A DNA stretch of 64,000 bases, taken from Ptiloglossa arizonensis (taxonomy: Eukaryota; Arthropoda; Insecta; Hymenoptera; Colletidae). Of the stretch, positions 24,101 through 37,449 are shown piece by piece. The DNA lies in assembly GCF_051014685.1 (NCBI RefSeq), contig NW_027478877.1, positions 248,001 to 312,000 of the forward strand, in the 5' to 3' direction. Position 1 is the stretch's first letter, and the number at the start of each line of letters is the position of its first letter. The position numbers and the translations under genes are program-made. The notes beneath the pieces were generated by a model, which ran no database searches, was not told the origin of the DNA, and worked only from the letters and a program-made list of their open reading frames with translations.

Positions 24101-27100
24101 CAATCCGCAAAGTTTCTGTTGCATCTGAAAGTAGAAACTCGCCCCATTACAACGGTATGAGTAGTTTTCCCCTAGGCCGTTCTAGTTATTCGTTTCGAGC
24201 ATCAGAACTGCGAAAATTTGGAGTTTCTCAAGCGTTTCTTACCTCAAAACTGCCATATCTCGCGAACGGATTGACCAATCCGCAAAGTTTCTGTTGCATC
24301 TGAAAGTAGAAACACGCCCCATTACAACGGTATGAGTAGTTTTCCCCTAGGCCTTTCTAGTTATTCGTTTCGAGCATCAGAACGGCGAAAATTGGGAGTT
24401 TCTCAAGCGTTTCTTACCTCAAAACTGCCATATCTCGCGAACGGATTGACCAATCCGCAAAGTTTCTGTTGCATCTGAAAGTAGAAACTCGCCCCATTAC
24501 AACGGTATGAGTAGTTTTCCCCTAGGCCGTTCTAGTTATTCGTTTCGAGCATCAGAACTGCGAAAATTTGGAGTTTCTCAAGCGTTTCTTACCTCAAAAC
24601 TGCCATATCTCGCGAACGGATTGACCAATCCGCAAAGTTTCTGTTGCATCTGAAAGTAGAAACTCGCCCCATTAAAACGGTATGAGTAGTTTTCCCCTAA
24701 GCCGTTCCAGTTATTCGTTTCGAGCATCAGAACTGCGAAAATTGGGAGTTTCTCAAGCGTTTCTTACCTCAAAACTGCCATATCTCGCGAACGGATTGAC
24801 CAATCCGCAAAGTTTCTGTTGCATCTGAAAGTAGAAACTCGCCCCATTACAACGGTATGAGTAGTTTTCCCCTAGGCCGTTCTAGTTATTCGTTTCGAGC
24901 ATCAGAACTGCGAAAATTTGGAGTTTCTCAAGCGATTCTTACCTCAAAACTGCCATATCTCGCGAACGGATTGACCAATCCGCAAAGTTTCTGTTGCATC
25001 TGAAAGTAGAAACTCGCCCCATTACAACGGTATGAGTAGTTTTCCCCTAGGCCGTTCTAGTTATTCGTTTCGAGCATCAGAACTGCGAAAATTGGGAGTT
25101 TCTCAAGCGTTTCTTACCTCAAAACTGCCATATCTCGCGAACGGATTGACCAATCCGCAAAGTTTCTGTTGCATCTGAAAGTAGAAACTCGCCCCATTAC
25201 AACGGTATGAGTAGTTTTCCCCTGGGCCGTTCTTGTTATTCGTTTCGAGCATCAGAACTGTGAAAATTGGGAGTTTCTCAAGCGTTTCTTACATCAAAAC
25301 TTCCATATCTCGCGAACGGATTGACCAATCCGCAAAGTTTCTGTTGCATCTGAAAGTAGAAACTCGCCCCATTACAACGGTATGAGTAGTTTTCCCTTAG
25401 GCCGTTCTAGTTATTCGTTTCGAGCATCAGAACTAAGAAAATTTGGAGTTTCTCAAGCGTTTCTTACCTCAAAACTCCCATATCTCGTGAACGGATTGAC
25501 CAATCCGCAAAGTTTCTGTTGCATCTGAAAGTAGAAACTCGCCCCATTACAAAGGTATGAGTAGTTTTCCCCTAGGCCGTTCTAGTTATTCGTTTCGAGC
25601 ATCAGAACTGCGAAAATTTGGAGTTTCTCAAGCGTTTCTTACCTCAAAACTGCCATATCTCGCGAACGGATTGACCAATCCGCAAAGTTTCTGTTGCATC
25701 TGAAAGTAGAAACACGCCCCATTACAACGGTATGAGTAGTTTTCCCCTAGGCCGTTCTAGTTATTCGTTTCGAGCATCAGAACTGCGAAAATTGGGAGTT
25801 TCTCAAGCGTTTCTTACCTCAAAACTGCCATATCTCGCGAACGGATTGACCAATCCGCAAAGTTTCTGTTGCATCTGAAAGTAGAAACACGCCCCATTAC
25901 AACGGTATGAGTAGTTTTCCCCTAGGCCGTTCTAGTTATTCGTTTCGAGCATCAGAACTGCGAAAATTTGGAGTTTCTCAAGCGTTTCTTACCTCAAAAC
26001 TGCCATATCTCGCGAACGGATTGACCAATCCGCAAAGTTTCTGTTGCATCTGAAAGTAGAAACTCGCCCCATTACAACGGTATGAGTAGTTTTCCCCTGG
26101 GCCGTTCTTGTTATTCGTTTCGAGCATCAGAACTGTGAAAATTGGGAGTTTCTCAAGCGTTTCTTACCTCAAAACTTCCATATCTCGCGAACGGATTGAC
26201 CAATCCGCAAAGTTTCTGTTGCATCTGAAAGTAGAAACTCGCCCCATTACAACGGTATGAGTAGTTTTCCCTTAGGCCGTTCTAGTTATTCGTTTCGAGC
26301 ATCAGAACTAAGAAAATTTGGAGTATCTCAAGCGTTTCTTACCTCAAAACTGCCATATCTCGTGAACGGATTGACCAATCCGCAAAGTTTCTGTTGCATC
26401 TGAAAGTAGAAACTCGCCCCATTACAAAGGTATGAGTAGTTTTCCCCTAGGCCGTTCTAGTTATTCGTTTCGAGCATCAGAACTGCGAAAATTTGGAGTT
26501 TCTCAAGCGTTTCTTACCTCAAAACTTCCATATCTCGCGAACGGATTGACCAATCCGCAAAGTTTCTGTTGCATCTGAAAGTAGAAACTCGCCCCATTAC
26601 AAAGGTATGAGTAGTTTTCCCCTAGGCCGTTCTAGTTATTCGTTTCGAGCATCAGAACTGCGAAAATTGGGAGTTTCTCAAGCGTTTCTTACCTCAAAAC
26701 TGCCATATCTCGCGAACGGACTGACCAATCCGCAAAGTTTCTGTTGCATCTGAAAGTAGAAACTCGCCCCATTACAACGGTATGAGTAGTTTTCCCCTAG
26801 GCCGTTCTAGTTATTCGTTTCGAGCATCAGAACTAAGAAAATTTGGAGTTTCTCAAGCGTTTCTTACCTCAAAACTGCCATATCTCGCGAACGGATTGAC
26901 CAATCCGCAAAGTTTCTGTTGCATCTGAAAGTAGAAACTCGCCCCATTACAAAGGTATGAGTAGTTTTCCCCTAGGCCGTTCTAGTTATTCGTTTCGAGC
27001 ATCAGAACTGCGAAAATTTGGAGTTTCTCAAGCGTTTCTTACCTCAAAACTGCCATATCTCGCGAACGGATTGACCAATCCGCAAAGTTTCTGTTGCATC

Positions 27101-29749
27101 TGAAAGTAGAAACACGCCCCATTACAACGGTATGAGTAGTTTTCCCCTAGGCCTTTCTAGTTATTCGTTTCGAGCATCAGAACGGCGAAAATTGGGAGTT
27201 TCTCAAGCGTTTCTTACCTCAAAACTGCCATATCTCGCGAACGGATTGACCAATCCGCAAAGTTTCTGTTGCATCTGAAAGTAGAAACTCGCCCCATTAC
27301 AACGGTATGAGTAGTTTTCCCCTAGGCCGTTCTAGTTATTCGTTTCGAGCATCAGAACTGCGAAAATTTGGAGTTTCTCAAGCGTTTCTTACCTCAAAAC
27401 TGCCATATCTCGCGAACGGATTGACCAATCCGCAAAGTTTCTGTTGCATCTGAAAGTAGAAACTCGCCCCATTAAAACGGTATGAGTAGTTTTCCCCTAG
27501 GCCGTTCCAGTTATTCGTTTCGAGCATCAGAACTGCGAAAATTGGGAGTTTCTCAAGCGTTTCTTACCTCAAAACTGCCATATCTCGCGAACGGATTGAC
27601 CAATCCGCAAAGTTTCTGTTGCATCTGAAAGTAGAAACTCGCCCCATTACAACGGTATGAGTAGTTTTCCCCTAGGCCGTTCTAGTTATTCGTTTCGAGC
27701 ATCAGAACTAAGAAAATTTGGAGTTTCTCAAGCGTTTCTTACCTCAAAACTGCCATATCTCGCGAACGGATTGACCAATCCGCAAAGTTTCTGTTGCATC
27801 TGAAAGTAGAAACTCGCCCCATTACAACGGTATGAGTAGTTTTCCCCTAGGTCGTTCTAGTTATTCGTTTCGAGCATCAGAACTGCGAAAATTTGGAGTT
27901 TCTCAAGCGTTTCTTACCTCAAAACTTCCATATCTCGCGAACGGATTGACCAATCCGCAAAGTTTCTGTTGCATCTGAAAGTAGAAACTCGCCCCATTAC
28001 AACGGTATGAGTAGTTTTCCCCTAGGCCGTTCTAGTTATTCGTTTCGAGCATCAGAACTAAGAAAATTTGGAGTTTCTCAAGCGTTTCTTACCTCAAAAC
28101 TGCCATATCTCGTGAACGGATTGACCAATCCGCAAAGTTTCTGTTGCATCTGAAACTAGAAACTCGCCCCATTACAAAGGTATGAGTAGTTTTCCCCTAG
28201 GCCGTTCTAGTTATTCGTTTCGAGCATCAGAACTGCGAAAATTTGGAGTTTCTCAAGCGTTTCTTACCTCAAAACTGCCATATCTCGCGAACGGATTGAC
28301 CAATCCGCAAAGTTTCTGTTGCATCTGAAAGTAGAAACACGCCCCATTACAACGGTATGAGTAGTTTTCCCCTAGGCCGTTCTAGTTATTCGTTTCGAGC
28401 ATCAGAACTGCGAAAATTGGGAGTTTCTCAAGCGTTTCTTACCTCAAAACTGCCATATCTCGCGAACGGATTGACCAATCCGCAAAGTTTCTGTTGCATC
28501 TGAAAGTAGAAACTCGCCCCATTACAACGGTATGAGTAGTTTTCCCCTAGGCCGTTCTAGTTATTCGTTTCGAGCATCAGAACTGCGAAAATTTGGAGTT
28601 TCTCAAGCGTTTCTTACCTCAAAACTGCCATATCTCGCGAACGGATTGACCAATCCGCAAAGTTTCTGTTGCATCTGAAAGTAGAAACACGCCCCATTAC
28701 AACGGTATGAGTAGTTTTCCCCTAGGCCGTTCTAGTTATTCGTTTCGAGCATCAGAACTGCGAAAATTGGGAGTTTCTCAAGCGTTTCTTACCTCAAAAC
28801 TGCCATATCTCGCGAACGGATTGACCAATCCGCAAAGTTTCTGTTGCATCTGAAAGTAGAAACTCGCCCCATTACAACGGTATGAGTAGTTTTCCCCTAG
28901 GCCGTTCTAGTTATTCGTTTCGAGCATCAGAACTGCGAAAATTGGGAGTTTCTCAAGCGTTTCTTACCTCAAAACTGCCATATCTCGCGAACGGACTGAC
29001 CAATCCGCAAAGTTTCTGTTGCATCTGAAAGTAGAAACTCGCCCCATTACAACGGTATGAGTAGTTTTCCCCTAGGCCGTTCTAGTTATTCGTTTCGAGC
29101 ATCAGAACTAAGAAAATTTGGAGTTTCTCAAGCGTTTCTTACCTCAAAACTGCCATATCTCGCGAACGGATTGACCAATCCGCAAAGTTTCTGTTGCATC
29201 TGAAAGTAGAAACTCGCCCCATTACAAAGGTATGAGTAGTTTTCCCCTAGGCCGTTCTAGTTATTCGTTTCGAGCATCAGAACTGCGAAAATTTGGAGTT
29301 TCTCAAGCGTTTCTTACCTCAAAACTGCCATATCTCGCGAACGGATTGACCAATCCGCAAAGTTTCTGTTGCATCTGAAAGTAGAAACACGCCCCATTAC
29401 AACGGTATGAGTAGTTTTCCCCTAGGCCTTTCTAGTTATTCGTTTCGAGCATCAGAACGGCGAAAATTGGGAGTTTCTCAAGCGTTTCTTACCTCAAAAC
29501 TGCCATATCTCGCGAACGGATTGACCAATCCGCAAAGTTTCTGTTGCATCTGAAAGTAGAAACTCGCCCCATTACAACGGTATGAGTAGTTTTCCCCTAG
29601 GCCGTTCTAGTTATTCGTTTCGAGCATCAGAACTGCGAAAATTTGGAGTTTCTCAAGCGTTTCTTACCTCAAAACTGCCATATCTCGCGAACGGATTGAC
29701 CAATCCGCAAAGTTTCTGTTGCATCTGAAAGTAGAAACTCGCCCCATTA
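18200..29749. repeat. Satellite region 3a, mosaic of shuffled blocks, monomers 105-170
   Basis: There is no gene here. New marker families enter: cctgggccgttcttg with tgtgaaaattggg (19271, 22771, 25221, 26096, 29771), gcctttctag with aacggcg (21551, 24001, 24351, 27151, 29426), and gccgttccag with attaaaacgg (21905, 24705, 27505). The intervals are always whole monomers. Monomers at 19250-19949 recur 34 monomers later at 25200-25899. Those at 20825-21174 (with ctaattatttg) recur 13 later at 23100-23449. The order changes from copy to copy, so this is a scrambled HOR region and not a regular one. Confidence 0.88.
23975..24674. repeat. Tandem dimer duplication (350 bp x 2)
   Basis: A gcctttctag/aacggcg/attgggag monomer followed by a gcgaaaattt monomer occurs at 23975-24324 and again at 24325-24674. 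The two pairs differ mainly in the ending (aaacacg against aaactcg). The second pair resumes the longer order seen at 21525-22049 (gcctttctag, gcgaaaattt, gccgttccag). Confidence 0.85.
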
Positions 29750-32700
29750 CAACGGTATGAGTAGTTTTCCCCTGGGCCGTTCTTGTTATTCGTTTCGAGC
29801 ATCAGAACTGTGAAAATTGGGAGTTTCTCAAGCGTTTCTTACCTCAAAACTTCCATATCTCGCGAACGGATTGACCAATCCGCAAAGTTTCTGTTGCATC
29901 TGAAAGTAGAAACTCGCCCCATTACAACGGTATGAGTAGTTTTCCCTTAGGCCGTTCTAGTTATTCGTTTCGAGCATCAGAACTAAGAAAATTTGGAGTA
30001 TCTCAAGCGTTTCTTACCTCAAAACTGCCATATCTCGTGAACGGATTGACCAATCCGCAAAGTTTCTGTTGCATCTGAAAGTAGAAACTCGCCCCATTAC
30101 AAAGGTATGAGTAGTTTTCCCCTAGGCCGTTCTAGTTATTCGTTTCGAGCATCAGAACTGCGAAAATTTGGAGTTTCTCAAGCGTTTCTTACCTCAAAAC
30201 TTCCATATCTCGCGAACGGATTGACCAATCCGCAAAGTTTCTGTTGCATCTGAAAGTAGAAACTCGCCCCATTACAACGGTATGAGTAGTTTTCCCCTAG
30301 GCCGTTCTAGTTATTCGTTTCGAGCATCAGAACTAAGAAAATTTGGAGTTTCTCAAGCGTATCTTACCTCAAAACTGTCATATCTCGTGAACGGATTGAC
30401 CAATCCGCAAAGTTTCTGTTGCATCTGAAACTAGAAATTCGCCCCATTACAAAGGTATGAGTAGTTTTCCCCTAGGCCGTTCTAGTTATTCGTTTCGAGC
30501 ATCAGAACTGCGAAAATTTGGAGTTTCTCAAGCGTTTCTTACCTCAAAACTGCCATATCTCGCGAACGGATTGACCAATCCGCAAAGTTTCTGTTGCATC
30601 TGAAAGTAGAAACACGCCCCATTACAACGGTATGAGTAGTTTTCCCCTAGGCCGTTCTAGTTATTCGTTTCGAGCATCAGAACTGCGAAAATTGGGAGTT
30701 TCTCAAGCGTTTCTTACCTCAAAACTGCCATATCTCGCGAACGGATTGACCAATCCGCAAAGTTTCTGTTGCATCTGAAAGTAGAAACTCGCCCCATTAC
30801 AACGGTATGAGTAGTTTTCCCCTAGGCCGTTCTAGTTATTCGTTTCGAGCATCAGAACTGCGAAAATTGGGAGTTTCTCAAGCGTTTCTTACCTCAAAAC
30901 TGCCATATCTCGCGAACGGACTGACCAATCCGCAAAGTTTCTGTTGCATCTGAAAGTAGAAACTCGCCCCATTACAACGGTATGAGTAGTTTTCCCCTAG
31001 GCCGTTCTAGTTATTCGTTTCGAGCATCAGAACTAAGAAAATTTGGAGTTTCTCAAGCGTTTCTTACCTCAAAACTGCCATATCTCGCGAACGGATTGAC
31101 CAATCCGCAAAGTTTCTGTTGCATCTGAAAGTAGAAACTCGCCCCATTACAAAGGTATGAGTAGTTTTCCCCTAGGCCGTTCTAGTTATTCGTTTCGAGC
31201 ATCAGAACTGCGAAAATTTGGAGTTTCTCAAGCGTTTCTTACCTCAAAACTGCCATATCTCGCGAACGGATTGACCAATCCGCAAAGTTTCTGTTGCATC
31301 TGAAAGTAGAAACACGCCCCATTACAACGGTATGAGTAGTTTTCCCCTAGGCCTTTCTAGTTATTCGTTTCGAGCATCAGAACGGCGAAAATTGGGAGTT
31401 TCTCAAGCGTTTCTTACCTCAAAACTGCCATATCTCGCGAACGGATTGACCAATCCGCAAAGTTTCTGTTGCATCTGAAAGTAGAAACTCGCCCCATTAC
31501 AACGGTATGAGTAGTTTTCCCCTAGGCCGTTCTAGTTATTCGTTTCGAGCATCAGAACTGCGAAAATTTGGAGTTTCTCAAGCGTTTCTTACCTCAAAAC
31601 TGCCATATCTCGCGAACGGATTGACCAATCCGCAAAGTTTCTGTTGCATCTGAAAGTAGAAACTCGCCCCATTACAACGGTATGAGTAGTTTTCCCCTGG
31701 GCCGTTCTTGTTATTCGTTTCGAGCATCAGAACTGTGAAAATTGGGAGTTTCTCAAGCGTTTCTTACCTCAAAACTTCCATATCTCGCGAACGGATTGAC
31801 CAATCCGCAAAGTTTCTGTTGCATCTGAAAGTAGAAACTCGCCCCATTACAACGGTATGAGTAGTTTTCCCTTAGGCCGTTCTAGTTATTCGTTTCGAGC
31901 ATCAGAACTAAGAAAATTTGGAGTATCTCAAGCGTTTCTTACCTCAAAACTGCCATATCTCGTGAACGGATTGACCAATCCGCAAAGTTTCTGTTGCATC
32001 TGAAAGTAGAAACTCGCCCCATTACAAAGGTATGAGTAGTTTTCCCCTAGGCCGTTCTAGTTATTCGTTTCGAGCATCAGAACTGCGAAAATTTGGAGTT
32101 TCTCAAGCGTTTCTTACCTCAAAACTTCCATATCTCGCGAACGGATTGACCAATCCGCAAAGTTTCTGTTGCATCTGAAAGTAGAAACTCGCCCCATTAC
32201 AACGGTATGAGTAGTTTTCCCCTAGGCCGTTCTAGTTATTCGTTTCGAGCATCAGAACTAAGAAAATTTGGAGTTTCTCAAGCGTATCTTACCTCAAAAC
32301 TGCCATATCTCGTGAACGGATTGACCAATCCGCAAAGTTTCTGTTGCATCTGAAACTAGAAATTCGCCCCATTACAAAGGTATGAGTAGTTTTCCCCTAG
32401 GCCGTTCTAGTTATTCGTTTCGAGCATCAGAACTGCGAAAATTTGGAGTTTCTCAAGCGTTTCTTATCTCAAAACTGCCATATCTCGCGAACGGATTGAC
32501 CAATCCGCAAAGTTTCTGTTGCATCTGAAAGTAGAAACACGCCCCATTACAACGGTATGAGTAGTTTTCCCCTAGGCCGTTCTAGTTATTCGTTTCGAGC
32601 ATCAGAACTGCGAAAATTGGGAGTTTCTCAAGCGTTTCTTACCTCAAAACTGCCATATCTCGCGAACGGATTGACCAATCCGCAAAGTTTCTGTTGCATC

Positions 32701-33599
32701 TGAAAGTAGAAACTCGCCCCATTACAACGGTATGAGTAGTTTTCCCCTAGGCCGTTCTAGTTATTCGTTTCGAGCATCAGAACTGCGAAAATTGGGAGTT
32801 TCTCAAGCGTTTCTTACCTCAAAACTGCCATATCTCGCGAACGGAATGACCAATCCGCAATGTTTCTGTTGCATCTGAAAGTAGAAACTCGCCCCATTAC
32901 AACGGTATGAGTAGTTTTCCCCTAGGCCGTTCTAGTTATTCGTTTCGAGCATCAGAACTAAGAAAATTTGGAGTTTCTCAAGCGTTTCTTACCTCAAAAC
33001 TGCCATATCTCGCGAACGGATTGACCAATCCGCAAAGTTTCTGTTGCATCTGAAAGTAGAAACTCGCCCCATTACAAAGGTATGAGTAGTTTTCCCCTAG
33101 GCCGTTCTAGTTATTCGTTTCGAGCATCAGAACTGCGAAAATTTGGAGTTTCTCAAGCGTTTCTTACCTCAAAACTGCCATATCTCGCGAACGGATTGAC
33201 CAATCCGCAAAGTTTCTGTTGCATCTGAAAGTAGAAACACGCCCCATTACAACGGTATGAGTAGTTTTCCCCTAGGCCTTTCTAGTTATTCGTTTCGAGC
33301 ATCAGAACGGCGAAAATTGGGAGTTTCTCAAGCGTTTCTTACCTCAAAACTGCCATATCTCGCGAACGGATTGACCAATCCGCAAAGTTTCTGTTGCATC
33401 TGAAAGTAGAAACTCGCCCCATTACAACGGTATGAGTAGTTTTCCCCTAGGCCGTTCTAGTTATTCGTTTCGAGCATCAGAACTGCGAAAATTTGGAGTT
33501 TCTCAAGCGTTTCTTACCTCAAAACTGCCATATCTCGCGAACGGATTGACCAATCCGCAAAGTTTCTGTTGCATCTGAAAGTAGAAACTCGCCCCATTA
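29750..33599. repeat. Second 11-monomer HOR (1925 bp), two complete units
   Basis: Units are 29750-31674 and 31675-33599. Shared markers in order: cctgggccgttcttg with tgtgaaaattggg; cccttagg with gagtatctc; caaagg with aaacttcc; agcgtatctt with ctagaaattcg; caaagg with aaacacg; two attgggag copies; aagaaaattt; caaagg with aaacacg; gcctttctag with aacggcg; gcgaaaattt. Unit 2 has private changes such as ttatctc (32465) and ccgcaatg (32856). Its unit length equals that of the 9976-13824 HOR but the monomer order is different. Confidence 0.92.
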
Positions 33600-36500
33600 A
33601 AACGGTATGAGTACTTTTCCCCTAGGCCGTTCCAGTTATTCGTTTCGAGCATCAGAACTGCGAAAATTGGGAGTTTCTCAAGCGTTTCTTACCTCAAAAC
33701 TGCCATATCTCGCGAACGGATTGACCAATCCGCAAAGTTTCTGTTGCATCTGAAAGTAGAAACTCGCCCCATTACAACGGTATGAGTAGTTTTCCCCTAG
33801 GCCGTTCTAGTTATTCGTTTCGAGCATCAGAACTAAGAAAATTTGGAGTTTCTCAAGCGTTTCTTACCTCAAAACTGCCATATCTCGCGAACGGATTGAC
33901 CAATCCGCAAAGTTTCTGTTGCATCTGAAAGTAGAAACTCGCCCCATTACAACGGTATGAGTAGTTTTCCCCTAGGCCGTTCTAGTTATTCGTTTCGAGC
34001 ATCAGAACTGCGAAAATTTGGAGTTTCTCAAGCGTTTCTTACCTCAAAACTTCCATATCTCGCGAACGGATTGACCAATCCGCAAAGTTTCTGTTGCATC
34101 TGAAAGTAGAAACTCGCCCCATTACAACGGTATGAGTAGTTTTCCCCTAGGCCGTTCTAGTTATTCGTTTCGAGCATCAGAACTAAGAAAATTTGGAGTT
34201 TCTCAAGCGTTTCTTACCTCAAAACTGCCATATCTCGTGAACGGATTGACCAATCCGCAAAGTTTCTGTTGCATCTGAAACTAGAAACTCGCCCCATTAC
34301 AAAGGTATGAGTAGTTTTCCCCTAGGCCGTTCTAGTTATTCGTTTCGAGCATCAGAACTGCGAAAATTTGGAGTTTCTCAAGCGTTTCTTACCTCAAAAC
34401 TGCCATATCTCGCGAACGGATTGACCAATCCGCAAAGTTTCTGTTGCATCTGAAAGTAGAAACACGCCCCATTACAACGGTATGAGTAGTTTTCCCCTAG
34501 GCCGTTCTAGTTATTCGTTTCGAGCATCAGAACTGCGAAAATTGGGAGTTTCTCAAGCGTTTCTTACCTCAAAACTGCCATATCTCGCGAACGGATTGAC
34601 CAATCCGCAAAGTTTCTGTTGCATCTGAAAGTAGAAACTCGCCCCATTACAACGGTATGAGTAGTTTTCCCCTAGGCCGTTCTAGTTATTCGTTTCGAGC
34701 ATCAGAACTAAGAAAATTTGGAGTTTCTCAAGCGTTTCTTACCTCAAAACTGCCATATCTCGCGAACGGATTGACCAATCCGCAAAGTTTCTGTTGCATC
34801 TGAAAGTAGAAACTCGCCCCATTACAAAGGTATGAGTAGTTTTCCCCTAGGCCGTTCTAGTTATTCGTTTCGAGCATCAGAACTGCGAAAATTTGGAGTT
34901 TCTCAAGCGTTTCTTACCTCAAAACTGCCATATCTCGCGAACGGATTGACCAATCCGCAAAGTTTCTGTTGCATCTGAAAGTAGAAACTCGCCCCATTAC
35001 AACGGTATGAGTAGTTTTCCCCTAGGCCGTTCTAGTTATTCGTTTCGAGCATCAGAACTGCGAAAATTGGGAGTTTCTCAAGCGTTTCTTACCTCAAAAC
35101 TGCCATATCTCGCGAACGGATTGACCAATCCGCAAAGTTTCTGTTGCATCTGAAAGTAGAAACTCGCCCCATTACAACGGTATGAGTAGTTTTCCCCTGG
35201 GCCGTTCTTGTTATTCGTTTCGAGCATCAGAACTGCGAAAATTTGGAGTTTCTCAAGCGTTTCTTACCTCAAAACTGCCATATCTCGCAAACGGATTGAC
35301 CAATCCGCAAAGTTTCTGTTGCATCTGAAAGTAGAAACACGCCCCATTACAACGGTATGAGTAGTTTTCCCCTAGGCCGTTCTAGTTATTCGTTTCGAGC
35401 ATCAGAACTGCGAAAATTGGGAGTTTCTCAAGCGTTTCTTACCTCAAAACTGCCATATCTCGCGAACGGATTGACCAATCCGCAAAGTTTCTGTTGCATC
35501 TGAAAGTAGAAACTCGCACCATTACAACGGTATGAGTAGTTTTCCCCTAGGCCGTTCTAGTTATTCGTTTCGAGCATCAGAACTAAGAAAATTTGGAGTT
35601 TCTCAAGCGTTTCTTACCTCAAAACTGCCATATCTCGCGAACGGATTGACCAATCCGCAAAGTTTCTGTTGCATGTGAAAGTAGAAACTCGCCCCATTAC
35701 AAAGGTATGAGTAGTTTTCCCCTAGGCCGTTCTAGTTATTCGTTTCGAGCATCAGAACTGCGAAAATTTGGAGTTTCTCAAGCGTTTCTTACCTCAAAAC
35801 TGCCATATCTCGCGAACGGATTGACCAATCCGCAAAGTTTCTGTTGCATCTGAAAGTAGAAACACGCCCCATTACAACGGTATGAGTAGTTTTCCCCTAG
35901 GCCTTTCTAGTTATTCGTTTCGAGCATCAGAACTGCGAAAATTGGGAGTTTCTCAAGCGTTTCTTACCTCAAAACTGCCATATCTCGCGAACGGATTGAC
36001 CAATCCGCAAAGTTTCTGTTGCATCTGAAAGTAGAAACTCGCCCCATTACAACGGTATGAGTAGTTTTCCCCTAGGCCGTTCTAGTTATTCGTTTCGAGC
36101 ATCAGAACTGCGAAAATTTGGAGTTTCTCAAGCGTTTCTTACCTCAAAACTGCCATATCTCGCGAACGGATTGACCAATCCGCAAAGTTTCTGTTGCATC
36201 TGAAAGTAGAAACTCGCCCCATTAAAACGGTATGAGTAGTTTTCCCCTAGGCCGTTCCAGTTATTCGTTTCGAGCATCAGAACTGCGAAAATTGGGAGTT
36301 TCTCAAGCGTTTCTTACCTCAAAACTGCCATATCTCGCGAACGGATTGACCAATCCGCAAAGTTTCTGTTGCATCTGAAAGTAGAAACTCGCCCCATTAC
36401 AACGGTGTGAGTAGTTTTCCCCTAGGCCGTTCTAGTTATTCGTTTCGAGCATCAGAACTAAGAAAATTTGGAGTTTCTCAAGCGTTTCTTACCTCGAAAC

Positions 36501-37449
36501 TGCCATATCTCGCGAACGGATTGACCAATCCGCAAAGTTTCTGTTGCATCTGAAAGTAGAAACTCGCCCCATTACAACGGTATGAGTAGTTTTCCCCTAG
36601 GCCGTTCTAGTTATTCGTTTCGAGCATGAGAACTGCGAAAATTTGGAGTTTCTCAAGCGTTTCTTACCTCAAAACTTCCATATCTCGCGAACGGATTGAC
36701 CAATCCGCAAAGTTTCTGTTGCATCTGAAAGTAGAAACTCGCCCCATTACAACGGTTTGAGTAGTTTTCCCCTAGGCCGTTCCAGTTATTCGTTTCGAGC
36801 ATCAGAACTAAGAAAATTTGGAGTTTCTCAAGCGTTTCTTACCTCAAAACTGCCATATCTCGTGAACGGATTGAGCAATCCGCAAAGTTTCTGTTGCATC
36901 TGAAACTAGAAACACGCCCCATTACAACGGTATGAGTAGTTTTCCCCTAGGCCGTTCTAGTTATTCGTTTCGAGCATCAGAACTGCGAAAATTGGGAGTT
37001 TCTCAAGCGTTTCTTACCTCAAAACTGCCATATCTCGCGAACGGATTGACCAATCCGCAAAGTTTCTGTTGCATCTGAAAGTAGAAACTCGCCCCATTAC
37101 AACGGTATGAGTAGTTTTCCCCTAGGCCGTTCTAGTTATTCGTTTCGAGCATCAGAACTAAGAAAATTTGGAGTTTCTCAAGCGTTTCTTACCTCAAAAC
37201 TGCCATATCTCGCGAACGGATTGACCAATCCGCAAAGTTTCTGTTGCATCTGAAAGTAGAAACTCGTCCCATTACAAAGGTATGAGTAGTTTTCCCCTAG
37301 GCCGTTCTAGTTATTCGTTTCGAGCATCAGAACTGCGAAAATTGGGAGTTTCTCAAGCGTTTCTTACCTCAAAACTGCCATATCTCGCGAACGGACTGAC
37401 CAATCCGCAAAGTTTCTGTTGCATCTGAAAGTAGAAACTCGCCCCATTA
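33600..37449. repeat. Satellite region 3b, duplicated blocks, monomers 193-214
   Basis: No gene. Monomers 193-198 (33600-34649) repeat 27475-28524 at an offset of 35 monomers, with gccgttccag, aaacttcc and ctagaaactcg in the same order. Monomers 202-211 (35175-36924) are the first of several copies of a block described at 40425. Private markers of this block are gcatgtgaaag, ggtgtgag, acctcgaaac, catgagaac, ggtttgag and gagcaatcc. Confidence 0.87.
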
